Positions 1 through 7,040 of a stretch of DNA of 7,413 nt are shown here, one piece after another. The stretch is from Hyphomicrobiales bacterium. GTDB lineage: Bacteria > Pseudomonadota > Alphaproteobacteria > Rhizobiales > Aestuariivirgaceae. Position 1 is the stretch's first letter. Each line of letters starts with the position of its first letter. The stretch lies in the NCBI GenBank assembly GCA_027030295.1, contig JALVFB010000356.1, positions 1 to 7,413 of the forward strand, read 5' to 3'. The notes below the pieces were generated by a model. It did no database searches, was not told where the DNA came from, and worked only from the letters and a program-made list of their open reading frames with translations. Both the position numbers and the translations under genes were made by a program.

Positions 1-353
1 CGGAAAGCATGCGCCTGACCACGCGGCTGATGCAGATGGCCTCATGGCTGCTGTTGCAGCGGGCGGTGGCCAGCGGCGAGCTTTCCGAGCAGGAAATCCG
101 GCAGGAACGGGAAAACATCAATCTGGGCTCCCTGTCGGAAACGCCGGGACGGGAGCAGATCTCCCGTCTGCCGGAGAAGCTGGCGGCGCTGATCGACCGG
201 GCGCAACGGTTGTATGAAAAGGTCGTGCGGCTGGATTCCATGATCGGCGCGCGCGCCCGGCCAAGTCAGCCGTCGCGGCCGGTGTCGGATATGCTGGCCC
301 GGCTGCGGATGGAGTTTTCCGCGCTGTCGCAGCGAAAGCGCGATGATGGCTGA
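1..353 (+). CDS. rcdA: RcdA/DUF1465 family protein, 5' end outside window
   Basis: The open frame enters from the left edge (first full codon at position 3, Glu-Ser before the Met at 9) and stops with TGA at 351-353. The run ESMRLTTRLMQMASWLLLQR is the core helix signature of the DUF1465/RcdA family. The Met at 9 is therefore internal, and roughly the N-terminal third to half lies outside the window. RcdA in Caulobacter is a small all-helical adaptor that, together with CpdR and PopA, helps ClpXP at the cell pole degrade CtrA and other substrates. The visible part is helical and charged, with a low-complexity Arg/Pro/Ser stretch near residues 80-90 of the visible frame that may be the start of the flexible C-terminal tail. 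The gene is convergent with the cyclo-ligase gene, with 30 bp between the stops. Family assignment is strong; the role in CtrA turnover is inferred from the family and supported by cpdR lying nearby. Confidence 0.88.
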   Translation, partial: ESMRLTTRLMQMASWLLLQRAVASGELSEQEIRQERENINLGSLSETPGREQISRLPEKLAALIDRAQRLYEKVVRLDSMIGARARPSQPSRPVSDMLARLRMEFSALSQRKRDDG

Positions 354-383
354 TGGGCGGCATGGTGATTTTCGGCCGGGCCG

Positions 384-968
384 TCAGGAGCGGCGCCGTA
401 TGTCGCGTTCGGTGAGGATGATGTCCAGCGGTTCGTCCGTTGGCAGGTGCGGTATGCGCGGCACTTCCTGCCCGGCATAGGCGCAACCCGCCGCCAGCAC
501 CGGGGCCTGCGCGCGCAAGCTGGCCAGCGTGCGGTCGTAATAGCCGCCGCCATAGCCCAGCCGGTGGCCGCGGGCATCGAACGCCGCCAGCGGGGCCAAC
601 ACCACGTCGGGGCGCAGCTCCGGCGCGTCCGCCGGCGGCACGGGAATGCCGAACGCGCCTTTTTCCAGCGCCATGCCCGGCCGCCACTGGCGGAAGACGA
701 GCGGCGCATCGCGCCTGGCCACCACCGGCAGGGCCAGCGTGTGCCCGGCCGCGTGCAGCGCCCGCAACAGCGGCATCACGTCGATCTCGCCGCGCACCGG
801 CACATAGCCGGCCACCACCGCCTCCGGCATCGCCCGCAACAGCGCCATGCCGTGTTCGGCCAGCCGCGCGGCGGCCTCGGCGCCGAGTTCCGTCGCCAGC
901 CGCGCCCGTCTGGCCAGCGCCTGCCGCCGCAGTTGCGCGCGCTTCGCCGCAATGCCCTGCATGGTCAT
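384..968 (-). CDS. ygfA: 5-formyltetrahydrofolate cyclo-ligase (MTHFS family)
   Basis: Predicted cytosolic enzyme of 194 residues that uses ATP to convert 5-formyl-THF to 5,10-methenyl-THF, returning stored folate to one-carbon metabolism. Visible motifs: the basic N-terminal helix with RAQLRR (about residues 10-15), PVRGEIDVMPLL (57-68), DVVLAPLAAFD (121-131), and the family hallmark GYGGGYYDR (138-146), which forms part of the nucleotide/substrate site. Length matches the family. The frame is open further upstream (to an ATG at 1079), but those 37 extra codons would run through the predicted 6S RNA and resemble nothing. I chose the ATG at 968, with another possible start at 962; neither has a strong Shine-Dalgarno sequence. 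The gene follows the 6S RNA by about 20 nt in the same direction, the arrangement known from many Proteobacteria, so it is probably transcribed through from the ssrS promoter. Confidence 0.93.
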   Translation of the reverse strand: MTMQGIAAKRAQLRRQALARRARLATELGAEAAARLAEHGMALLRAMPEAVVAGYVPVRGEIDVMPLLRALHAAGHTLALPVVARRDAPLVFRQWRPGMALEKGAFGIPVPPADAPELRPDVVLAPLAAFDARGHRLGYGGGYYDRTLASLRAQAPVLAAGCAYAGQEVPRIPHLPTDEPLDIILTERDIRRRS

Positions 969-988
969 GGAGGGTCTCGTGGCTTCAG

Positions 989-1162
989 AAAACAGGATGT
1001 GGCGGACCGTTCCGGCCGTGCGGCATGGTGATCCCGGGTTCCCGCTAACGCAGGTGGGCGCCGTGATGCACCGGGCCACGGCCCGGCACAGGGACAGCTC
1101 CCTGGGATCAGGTTAAGGCCCCTGGGATGACATCCGTCACGCACCGGACAGTGCCGCCACCT
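989..1162 (-). ncRNA. ssrS: 6S RNA (SsrS), regulator of RNA polymerase holoenzyme
   Basis: This minus-strand transcript lies directly upstream of the cyclo-ligase gene, the classical position of ssrS. Its length of about 170 nt fits. The ends pair as a closing stem: GUGGCGG (1160-1154) with CCGCCAC (1005-999), continued inward by ACUGUCCGG with CCGGAACGGU, allowing one bulge. The apex is a strong hairpin at 1087-1070 (GCCGGGCC/GGCCCGGU). Between them are small hairpins on both sides of a presumed central bubble: CAGGGA/UCCCUG on the 5' side (plus-strand 1089-1104) and CCUGC/GCGGG on the 3' side (1041-1054). This long, open-centred hairpin is how 6S RNA mimics a melted promoter and holds the sigma70-type RNA polymerase. 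A short U-run (992-989) marks a possible 3' end. The ends are approximate; no covariance search was run. Confidence 0.75.
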
Positions 1163-1167
1163 CAACG

Positions 1168-1196
1168 CATATACGCACCCGGCAGGGCGATGTGAA
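1168..1196 (-). promoter_or_regulatory. Predicted sigma70-type promoter of the 6S RNA
   Basis: On the minus strand a -35 box TTCACA (1196-1191, five of six matches to TTGACA) is followed after exactly 17 nt by a -10 box TATATG (1173-1168). Start of transcription is expected near 1162-1160, which coincides with the outer end of the predicted 6S closing stem. The agreement between promoter and RNA end supports both calls. Confidence 0.6.
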
Positions 1197-1275
1197 GGCA
1201 ACCACATGTTTTCGTCGCGCTTGACGAAACGCTTCCCTTGCCCCACGAGAGACGTGAACAGAGACGGAGCATCCC

Positions 1276-2487
1276 ATGCGCATCGTGCACATCGTCACCG
1301 GCGGCGTCGCCGCGGCCAGGGCGCTGGAGGTCACCCGGCTGCTGAAGAAGCAGGGGCACGAGGTGCACCCCGTGCTCACCCGCGCGGCCTGCGAATTCAT
1401 CACCCCGCTGCTGGCCACCGCGCTGGCCGGCAACCGCGCCCGGGTGGCCCTGTTCGACCCGGAGGACGAGGCCGGCATGGATCACATCGCGCTGGCGCGG
1501 CAGGCCGATGTGGTGCTGGTGGCCCCGGCCAGCGCCGATTTCATGGCCCGCGCCGCCAACGGCCTGGCCAACGATCTCGCCACCACCCTGCTGCTGGCCA
1601 CCTCCGCGGCGGTGCTCATGGCGCCGGCCATGAACCCGCGCATGTGGGCGCATCCCGCCACCCGGCGCAACGTGGAGCGTCTGGCGGCCGATGGCGTGCG
1701 CTTCATCGGTCCGGAAGCGGGCGAGGTGGCCTGTGGCGAGGAAGGCATCGGCCGCATGGCCGCGCCGGAGGCCATCGCGGCGTGCGTGGAAGAACTGCTG
1801 GCCGGCTCCGCCGACGCCGCCGGGCGTCCGCTGGCCGGCCGCCGGGTGCTGATCACCGGCGGCCCCACGCTGGAGCCCATCGACCCGGTGCGGGTGATCG
1901 CCAACCGTTCCTCCGGGCGCATGGGCCAGGCGCTGGCCGAAGCCGCCCGCGACCTGGGGGCGGAAGTGACGCTGGTTTCCGGCCCCACCTGCCTGCCGCC
2001 ACCGGCGGGGGTGGCGGTGGTGGCGGTGGAAACCGCGCGCGAGATGCTGGCGGCGGTGGAGCGGGCGCTGCCGGCGGACATGGCCATTTTCGCCGCCGCC
2101 GTGGCCGATTGGCGCGTGGACGGCGCGGCGGAGAGCAAGATCAAGAAGGGCGCGCACGGCCCGCCGACGCTGAGGCTGGTGGAAAACCCGGACATTCTCG
2201 CCACCATCGCGCGTCATGAGAAGCGTCCGGCGCTGGTGGCGGGCTTCGCGGCGGAAACGGATGAGGTGCTGGAAAACGCCCGCGCCAAGCTGAAGCGCAA
2301 GGGCGCGGACGTGATCATCGCCAACGATGTTTCGCCCGACAGCGGCATCCTCGGCGGCGAGGAAACGGAGCTGCACCTGGTGTGGCCGGAGAGCGAAGAG
2401 CACCTGCCGCGCCAGTCCAAGCCCGCCGCCGCGCAGGCCGTTTTGCATCGGTTGGCGACGGTGTTGCGCCAGCGCCTCAAGGATTGA
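1276..2487 (+). CDS. coaBC: Bifunctional phosphopantothenoylcysteine decarboxylase / phosphopantothenate-cysteine ligase
   Basis: A 403-residue cytosolic enzyme covering two steps of coenzyme A synthesis: ligation of 4'-phosphopantothenate to cysteine (CoaB) and FMN-dependent decarboxylation to 4'-phosphopantetheine (CoaC). The CoaC half occupies about residues 1-180, with catalytic His70 (MDHIALARQAD), the PAMNPRMW substrate-clamp motif with Asn120, and active-site Cys153 in ACGEEGIGRM. The CoaB half (about 189-403) shows VLITGGPTLEPIDPVR, the ANRSSGRMG motif with Asn210, AAAVADWR (Asp278), KIKKG (Lys290 region), VAGFAAET and ANDVS. The length is that of E. coli Dfp. The ATG at 1276 has GGAG at 1265-1268. 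One oddity: the first FMN-loop motif, usually GGIAAYK, reads GGVAAAR here. The 3' end overlaps the convergent glycosyltransferase gene by 11 bp. It is transcribed divergently from the 6S RNA. Confidence 0.97.
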   Translation: MRIVHIVTGGVAAARALEVTRLLKKQGHEVHPVLTRAACEFITPLLATALAGNRARVALFDPEDEAGMDHIALARQADVVLVAPASADFMARAANGLANDLATTLLLATSAAVLMAPAMNPRMWAHPATRRNVERLAADGVRFIGPEAGEVACGEEGIGRMAAPEAIAACVEELLAGSADAAGRPLAGRRVLITGGPTLEPIDPVRVIANRSSGRMGQALAEAARDLGAEVTLVSGPTCLPPPAGVAVVAVETAREMLAAVERALPADMAIFAAAVADWRVDGAAESKIKKGAHGPPTLRLVENPDILATIARHEKRPALVAGFAAETDEVLENARAKLKRKGADVIIANDVSPDSGILGGEETELHLVWPESEEHLPRQSKPAAAQAVLHRLATVLRQRLKD

Positions 2488-3484
2488 TCCTCAGCGCCTC
2501 ACGCCAGCGCTCGGCCACCGCTTCCGGCGCATACCGCCGCGCCAGCGCCTGCCGTGGCGCGGCATCGCCCGGCGTTTCCAGCCAGCGCGCCAATGCCGCC
2601 GCCAGCGCGTGCTCGTCGGTCATGTCCACCATCTCGCCACGGGCCGGATTGTCCGCCAGCAGTTCATGCAGTCCCGGCGCGTCCGTGCCGATGAGCGGCA
2701 GGCCGTGGGCCAGCGCCAGCACCGCTTCCGGCGCCCACGGCGCGAAGCGCGCCGGCAGGCAGGCCACCCGCGCCCTGTCCAGCCAGGCGCGCCAGTCCTC
2801 GCCCGGCGCCAGCGGCCGCACCCGTTCCGCCAGCCCCAGCTTCTCCACCATGTGCCGCACTGCGCGGGCCGATTCGCCGTCGCCGGAGAGCACAAGCCGC
2901 ACCTCTTGCGGCAGATGACGCAACGCCTTCAGCGCCAGCCCCGGCTGATGCGCCCGCTTCAGCGGCCCGGCGAACAGCACCAGAGGTTCGCGCGCACGCA
3001 GATCGCCCACCGACGGCAACGGATCGGGCAACGCCACCGGCAGCGGCAGATGCAACACCGCGCCGGGGGGCAATCCGGCTCGCTTCGCCAGCGTCTCGCG
3101 CAGCCGCCGCGTCGGCGCCGCCAGCGTGCCGCGCCGCGCCAGCCATGGCAGCAGCCGCCAGAACAGGCGGGCGGCGGCCGTGTGCGCCACTTGTGGCGGT
3201 ATCACCTGCAGGAAAATCCGCCGCATGTCCGCGCCGCCGAGGAGCGCGGAGAGCACATGCCCGGATTCGCAAAAGGAGATGATGCGTCTCGCCGCCGTCT
3301 CCCGCAACGCGGCGCGCGCATCGCGCCATTGCCGCCAGCGTCCGGCATCTGCCACCGTCAGCGTCCGCACCGGCACCTCCCGCGCCCGCAACGTCTCCGC
3401 CAGCAAGGCCACCGCCGCCGTATCGCCTTCCGGCGCCAGCAGCAGCACGCCACCCTCTTGTTCTGCCGTTTCCGCGTTAATCAT
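2477..3484 (-). CDS. Glycosyltransferase, GT4-like (GT-B fold), substrate unknown
   Basis: A 335-residue protein without signal peptide or membrane segment. The C-terminal half looks like the nucleotide-sugar-binding domain of family GT4: LVLFAGPLKRAHQPGLALKA (about 168-187), a VRLVLSGDGE strand-loop (195-204), LGLAERVRPL (217-226), LPARFAPW (243-250) and ALAHGLPLIGTDAPGLHELL (257-276). The N-terminal acceptor domain is weakly conserved, starting VLLLAPEG. The family's EX7E motif appears lost: aligned to the usual pattern, the two glutamates correspond to Ala248 and Leu256, with a displaced Glu253. It may thus be a divergent or catalytically altered member acting on a surface polysaccharide or glycolipid, but nothing here shows the sugar or acceptor. 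Start at 3484 is the only reasonable ATG; the ribosome site is weak. The gene stands alone, convergent with coaBC and divergent from cpdR across 147 bp. Confidence 0.82.
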   Translation of the reverse strand: MINAETAEQEGGVLLLAPEGDTAAVALLAETLRAREVPVRTLTVADAGRWRQWRDARAALRETAARRIISFCESGHVLSALLGGADMRRIFLQVIPPQVAHTAAARLFWRLLPWLARRGTLAAPTRRLRETLAKRAGLPPGAVLHLPLPVALPDPLPSVGDLRAREPLVLFAGPLKRAHQPGLALKALRHLPQEVRLVLSGDGESARAVRHMVEKLGLAERVRPLAPGEDWRAWLDRARVACLPARFAPWAPEAVLALAHGLPLIGTDAPGLHELLADNPARGEMVDMTDEHALAAALARWLETPGDAAPRQALARRYAPEAVAERWREALRINP

Positions 3485-3508
3485 TCCGGCATCGTCGAAT
3501 TGAGCCGT

Positions 3509-3539
3509 TGCGCCGATTGGTGTAAGGATTTGTTTACCA
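3509..3539. promoter_or_regulatory. Inverted repeat and degenerate CtrA-box-like element between glycosyltransferase and cpdR
   Basis: The arms ATTGGT and ACCAAT form a perfect 6-bp inverted repeat about 14 nt apart. Within it GTAA, seven bases, then TTTAC (3522-3537) resembles the CtrA consensus TTAA-N7-TTAAC with two mismatches. It overlaps the putative -35 box of cpdR. The binding role is an inference from the match and from the cell-cycle role of CpdR. Confidence 0.3.
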
Positions 3540-3563
3540 ATTCAGGGGGGCCTGCGATACAAT
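3533..3563 (+). promoter_or_regulatory. Possible promoter of cpdR
   Basis: TTTACC (3533-3538) can act as a -35 box. The -10 could be GATACA (3556-3561, spacing 17) or TACAAT (3558-3563, a better hexamer, spacing 19). A start near 3570 would give a leader of about 60 nt ahead of the cpdR ATG. Confidence 0.4.
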
Positions 3564-3631
3564 GCGCCGAACGAAACGACACCGGACATGGGGGTGTTCC
3601 GGGGGGTGGCGGCGCGCTGTGAGGGAGCGAA

Positions 3632-3991
3632 ATGGTGAAGATCCTGCTGGCGGAAGATGATGACAGCCTGCGGCTGTTCCTGCGCAAGGCGCTGGAGCGG
3701 GCGGGCCATGAGGTGATCGACTTTGCCAACGGAGAGGAAGCCTGGGCGGCGCTGGCCGAGGGGCCGGTGGATCTGTTGCTCACCGACATCGTGATGCCGC
3801 TGATGGACGGCATCGAGCTGGCGCGGCGGGCCGCGGCGCGCTATCCGTCCATGCGCATCATGTTCATCACCGGCTTCGCGGCGGTGGCGCTGAACCCGGA
3901 GAGCGGCGCGCCGGAAAATGCCAGCGTGTTGTCCAAGCCCTTTCACCTGCGCCAGCTGGTGAGCGAGGTGGAGCGCCTGCTGGCCGCGTGA
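3632..3991 (+). CDS. cpdR: CpdR-type single-domain response regulator
   Basis: A stand-alone 119-residue receiver domain with no output domain. Acidic pocket Glu8-Asp9-Asp10, phospho-acceptor Asp52 in LLLTDIVMPLMDGIELARRA, Thr80 in IMFITGFAAVALNPES and Lys102 in VLSKPFHLRQLV are all present. The GFAAVALNP and SKPFHLR segments are typical of CpdR rather than of CheY or DivK. In Caulobacter, unphosphorylated CpdR primes ClpXP at the pole and recruits RcdA and substrates such as PdeA, leading to CtrA destruction; the CckA-ChpT phosphorelay turns it off. The protein ends in Ala-Ala, which may matter for its own turnover by ClpXP. A good ribosome site, GAGGGAG (3621-3627), precedes the ATG at 3632. 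The gene is followed by tRNA-Val and appears monocistronic. Its cell-cycle role here is inferred from the family. Confidence 0.92.
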   Translation: MVKILLAEDDDSLRLFLRKALERAGHEVIDFANGEEAWAALAEGPVDLLLTDIVMPLMDGIELARRAAARYPSMRIMFITGFAAVALNPESGAPENASVLSKPFHLRQLVSEVERLLAA

Positions 3992-4009
3992 GGCGCGAAA
4001 GGCGGCATC

Positions 4010-4032
4010 GGGGCGTTCTGACATGACGCCTC
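4010..4032 (+). terminator. Weak possible terminator hairpin after cpdR
   Basis: GGGGCGT (4010-4016) can pair with ACGCCTC (4026-4032), seven pairs with one G-U, around a 9-nt loop. It is followed only by a short, interrupted T-run, so it is at best a weak intrinsic terminator. Confidence 0.25.
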
Positions 4033-4034
4033 TC

Positions 4035-4063
4035 TTGCAAGGTGATGGCGCAAACTGTATATC
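4035..4063 (+). promoter_or_regulatory. Promoter of the tRNA-Val gene
   Basis: TTGCAA (4035-4040) and TATATC (4058-4063) are separated by exactly 17 nt and match the -35 and -10 consensus well. Transcription would begin near 4070, leaving a leader of about 25 nt to be trimmed by RNase P from the tRNA beginning at 4095. Confidence 0.6.
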
Positions 4064-4094
4064 GGCTTCGGCTGTGATTGGCGGCCATGATTAC

Positions 4095-4169
<75 letters not shown>

Positions 4170-4295
4170 TTCTTTTTTCTCCCAACGCCTTTTTCAGGCT
4201 GGAAATCCATCCGCCCGTGCGGTAAGCTGTCGCATGTCGGGGCGCTTCTTTTGGCGTCTCCTTCCCACCTTCATCGGCATCGGAGCTCGGGTGCC

Positions 4296-4694
4296 ATGTC
4301 CGGCAATGCATCTCATGGCAGAAGGCGTCCGCTGTCGCCACATCTGCAAATCTACCGGCCGAACCTGACCATGGCCATGTCCATCCTGCACCGCATTACC
4401 GGCGCGGTGCTCTATTTCGCCACCTTCGTCGGCGTGTGGTGGCTGATGGGCCTGGCCTCGGGGCCGAAATATTTCGCCTATGTGGACGCCATGTTCCGTT
4501 CGTGGCCGGGGCTGATCATCCTGTTCGCGGTCAGCTATCAACTCTTTCACCACGCGTTTGGCGGCATTCGCCACCTCGTCTGGGACGCCGGACGGGGCTT
4601 TTCCGTGCGTTCGGCGGAGCGCATGGGGCTGATCTCGCTGGTGCTGGCCATCGTCACCACCCTTCTCGTCTGGACGCTGGGAGCATGGACATGA
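4296..4694 (+). CDS. sdhC: Succinate dehydrogenase cytochrome b556 subunit
   Basis: A 132-residue integral membrane anchor of complex II, which passes electrons from the Fe-S subunit to ubiquinone. Family signatures: RPLSPHLQIYRPNLTMAMSI (11-30), SILHRITG (29-36) with the quinone-site Ser29 and Arg33, and FHHAFGGIRHLVWDAG (84-99), where His86 aligns with the haem-b ligand. Three transmembrane helices are visible at about 33-55, 70-92 and 109-130. A longer frame with a TTG start at 4251 exists, but the extra 15 residues look unrelated to the family. The ATG at 4296 has GGAG at 4282-4285 with a spacing of 10, and gives the usual length. First gene of the sdh operon; I could not find a convincing own promoter between the tRNA and this start. 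Its stop overlaps sdhD as ATGA. Confidence 0.95.
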   Translation: MSGNASHGRRRPLSPHLQIYRPNLTMAMSILHRITGAVLYFATFVGVWWLMGLASGPKYFAYVDAMFRSWPGLIILFAVSYQLFHHAFGGIRHLVWDAGRGFSVRSAERMGLISLVLAIVTTLLVWTLGAWT

Positions 4695-5101
4695 GCCGCG
4701 ATTGCGCCAACACGCCCGCAAGGGATTTCCGCACGCCATTGAAACGCGCTCGCGGCGCCGGGTCGGCCGGCGACGGCACCGGCCATTTCATGGCCCAGCG
4801 CGCCACCGCCGCGGTGAGCTTCATCCTGCTGGTCTTCCTGGCGGTGGTGTTCGTGCTGCTGGCCGGCGCCGATTATGAACAGGCACGGCGCATCGTGGGC
4901 GAGCCACTGGTGGCCTCGGGCCTGGTGTTCACGGCCGCCGCCTTCACCTGGCACATGAAGCTGGGCATGCAGGTCATCATCGAGGACTACGTGCACCACG
5001 AACTGCTGAAATACGCGCTGCTTACCGCCAACATCCTGTTCTGCGCCGCCATCTTCTTCCTGGCGCTCATCAGCGTGGGAAGGGTGACGTTCGGGCTGTG
5101 A
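4691..5101 (+). CDS. sdhD: Succinate dehydrogenase hydrophobic membrane anchor subunit
   Basis: A 136-residue second membrane anchor of complex II. The N-terminus is basic (to about residue 32), followed by GHFMAQRATAAVSFILL. Three transmembrane helices lie at about 38-60, 70-90 and 106-128. The segment TWHMKLGMQVIIEDYVHHE (86-104) is the family signature: His88 aligns with the haem ligand and Asp99-Tyr100 with the quinone-site pair. The ATG at 4691 overlaps the sdhC stop (ATGA), implying translational coupling, and has GGGAG at 4679-4683 with a 7-nt spacing. The in-frame ATG at 4685 is too close to that ribosome site. sdhA follows 50 bp after the stop. Confidence 0.94.
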   Translation: MSRDCANTPARDFRTPLKRARGAGSAGDGTGHFMAQRATAAVSFILLVFLAVVFVLLAGADYEQARRIVGEPLVASGLVFTAAAFTWHMKLGMQVIIEDYVHHELLKYALLTANILFCAAIFFLALISVGRVTFGL

Positions 5102-5151
5102 AAGGGGATTTCATTTGAACGCCCGCGCAAAAGAGGGATAACAATCGCGCC

Positions 5152-7002
5152 ATGAGCATGCCGGAAAACATCGAGGGCACCGGCCCGGTCACCACCTTTT
5201 CCATCGGCGATCGCGCCTATCGCATCATCGAGCACGAGCACGACGTGGTCATCGTCGGCGCCGGCGGCGCGGGCCTGCGCGCGGCGGTGGGCTGTTCGCA
5301 GGCGGGGCTGAGGGCCGCCTGCATCACCAAGGTCTTTCCCACCCGCTCCCACACCGTGGCCGCCCAGGGCGGCATCGCCGCGGCGCTGGGCAACATGGGG
5401 CCGGACGACTGGCGCTGGCACATGTATGACACGGTGAAGGGCTCCGACTGGCTGGGCGATCAGGACGCCATCGAGCACCTGGTGCGCGAGGCGCCGCGCG
5501 CGGTCATCGAGCTGGAGCACTGGGGCACGCCGTTTTCGCGCACCGAAGAGGGGCGCATCTATCAGCGCGCCTTCGGCGGCATGACGACGAAATTCGGCTC
5601 CGGCCCGCCGGCGCAACGCACCTGCGCGGCGGCCGACCGCACGGGGCACGCCATGCTGCACGCCATGTATGGCCAGGCGCTGCGCCACAAGGCGGAGTTC
5701 TACATCGAATATTTCGCCCTTGACCTCATCATGGACGATGATGGCGTGTGCCGCGGGGTGGTGGCGCTGTCGCTGGAAGACGGCTGCATCCACCGCTTCC
5801 GGGCGCATGCGGTGATTCTCGCCACGGGGGGCTACAACCGCGTCTATTTCTCCTGCACATCGGCGCACATCTGCACCGGCGACGGCACCGCCATGGTCAT
5901 GCGCGCGGGGCTGCCGGTGCAGGACATGGAGTTCGTGCAGTTCCACCCCACCGGCATCTATGGCGCGGGCATCCTGATTACCGAGGGCGTGCGCGGCGAG
6001 GGTGGGTATCTGACCAACGCGCTGGGCGAGCGCTTCATGGAGCGCTATGCGCCGCACGCCAAGGACCTGGCCTCGCGCGACGTGGTGAGCCGGGCGATGA
6101 TGATCGAGATCCGCGAGGGCCGCGGCGTGGGCAGGAACCGCGATCACATCCATCTGCATCTCGACCATCTGGGCGAGGAGGTGATCCGCGAACGCCTGCC
6201 GGGCATCGCCGAATCGGCGCGGATTTTCGCCGGGGTGGACGTGTTGAAGGAGCCGATTCCGGTCATTCCCACGGCGCATTACAACATGGGCGGCATTCCG
6301 ACGAACTACCGGGCCGAGGTCATCTGCCCGCGCGAGGGCGATGCGGACGCCATCGTGCCGGGGCTGTTCGCCTGCGGCGAGGCGGCTTGCGCCTCCGTGC
6401 ACGGGGCCAACCGGCTGGGGTCGAACTCGCTCACCGATCTCGTGGTCTTCGGCAAGGCGGCGGCCAACCGCGCGGCGGAAACCATCACCGCCGGCGCGCC
6501 GCACAAGCCATTGCCCAAGGACGCGGGGCTGGCCATGCTGGAGCGCATCGATCAGTTGCGCCACCGCCCCGGCGCCACCCGCACATCGAAGTTGCGGCTG
6601 GCGCTGCAGAAGGCCATGCAGGAGGACTGCTCGGTGTTTCGCACCGGCGAGACGCTGGCCGCGGGGCGCGAACGGGTGGAGGAGGTGTGGCGCGGGCTGG
6701 AAGACCTCGCCATCGCCGATTCCTCGCTCGTCTGGAACACCGATCTCATCGAGGCGCTGGAGCTGCAGAACCTGGTGCTGAACGCGGTGGCCACCATCCA
6801 TTCGGCAGAGGCGCGCACCGAGAGCCGCGGCGCGCACGCGCGGGAGGATTATCCCGAACGCGACGATGCGAACTGGATGAAGCATTCGCTGGCGTTCGTG
6901 GACGACGAGAAGCGCGCGGTGCGGCTGGACTACCGGCCGGTGCACACCTGGACGCTGACCGACGACATCGACTTCATCCCGCCGCAGAAGCGGGTGTATT
7001 GA
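5152..7002 (+). CDS. sdhA: Succinate dehydrogenase flavoprotein subunit
   Basis: A 616-residue membrane-associated FAD subunit that oxidises succinate to fumarate in the TCA cycle and respiratory chain. Visible features: Rossmann dinucleotide motif [14 protein letters not shown] (32-45); [10 protein letters not shown] with His67, the site of covalent FAD attachment; [23 protein letters not shown] with His265; [10 protein letters not shown] with Glu278; RDVVSRAM with the catalytic Arg314; [12 protein letters not shown] with His376-Tyr377; [18 protein letters not shown]. The C-terminus [21 protein letters not shown]...IPPQKRVY is typical of proteobacterial SdhA. Length is slightly above the usual 590-600 because of an N-terminal extension of about 20 residues before YRIIEHEHD. 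The ribosome site, AGAGGG at 5132-5137, is unusually far (14 nt) from the ATG. All key catalytic residues are intact. Confidence 0.98.
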   Translation: MSMPENIEGTGPVTTFSIGDRAYRIIEHEHDVVIVGAGGAGLRAAVGCSQAGLRAACITKVFPTRSHTVAAQGGIAAALGNMGPDDWRWHMYDTVKGSDWLGDQDAIEHLVREAPRAVIELEHWGTPFSRTEEGRIYQRAFGGMTTKFGSGPPAQRTCAAADRTGHAMLHAMYGQALRHKAEFYIEYFALDLIMDDDGVCRGVVALSLEDGCIHRFRAHAVILATGGYNRVYFSCTSAHICTGDGTAMVMRAGLPVQDMEFVQFHPTGIYGAGILITEGVRGEGGYLTNALGERFMERYAPHAKDLASRDVVSRAMMIEIREGRGVGRNRDHIHLHLDHLGEEVIRERLPGIAESARIFAGVDVLKEPIPVIPTAHYNMGGIPTNYRAEVICPREGDADAIVPGLFACGEAACASVHGANRLGSNSLTDLVVFGKAAANRAAETITAGAPHKPLPKDAGLAMLERIDQLRHRPGATRTSKLRLALQKAMQEDCSVFRTGETLAAGRERVEEVWRGLEDLAIADSSLVWNTDLIEALELQNLVLNAVATIHSAEARTESRGAHAREDYPERDDANWMKHSLAFVDDEKRAVRLDYRPVHTWTLTDDIDFIPPQKRVY

Positions 7003-7040
7003 GGGGTAAGGATGGGAAGGGCGATGGGAAATGTTCTTGC

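Noticed and set aside
969..1079. N-terminal extension of the cyclo-ligase to an ATG at 1079
   Set aside because: The 37 extra residues do not look like the family and the DNA is better explained as the 6S RNA gene.
2003..2030. G-rich stretch inside coaBC that could suggest a G-quadruplex
   Set aside because: It consists of GG pairs from Val, Ala and Gly codons in a conserved part of the protein, with only one longer G-run; codon use in GC-rich DNA explains it.
1162..2448. 428-codon open frame on the minus strand opposite coaBC
   Set aside because: Low-complexity His/Arg/Gly-rich translation typical of antisense GC-rich frames; coaBC explains the DNA completely.
2327..3622. 431-codon plus-strand frame across the glycosyltransferase gene
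   Set aside because: Arg/Gln/Pro-rich translation without domains; it is a shadow of the minus-strand glycosyltransferase and spans the intergenic region.
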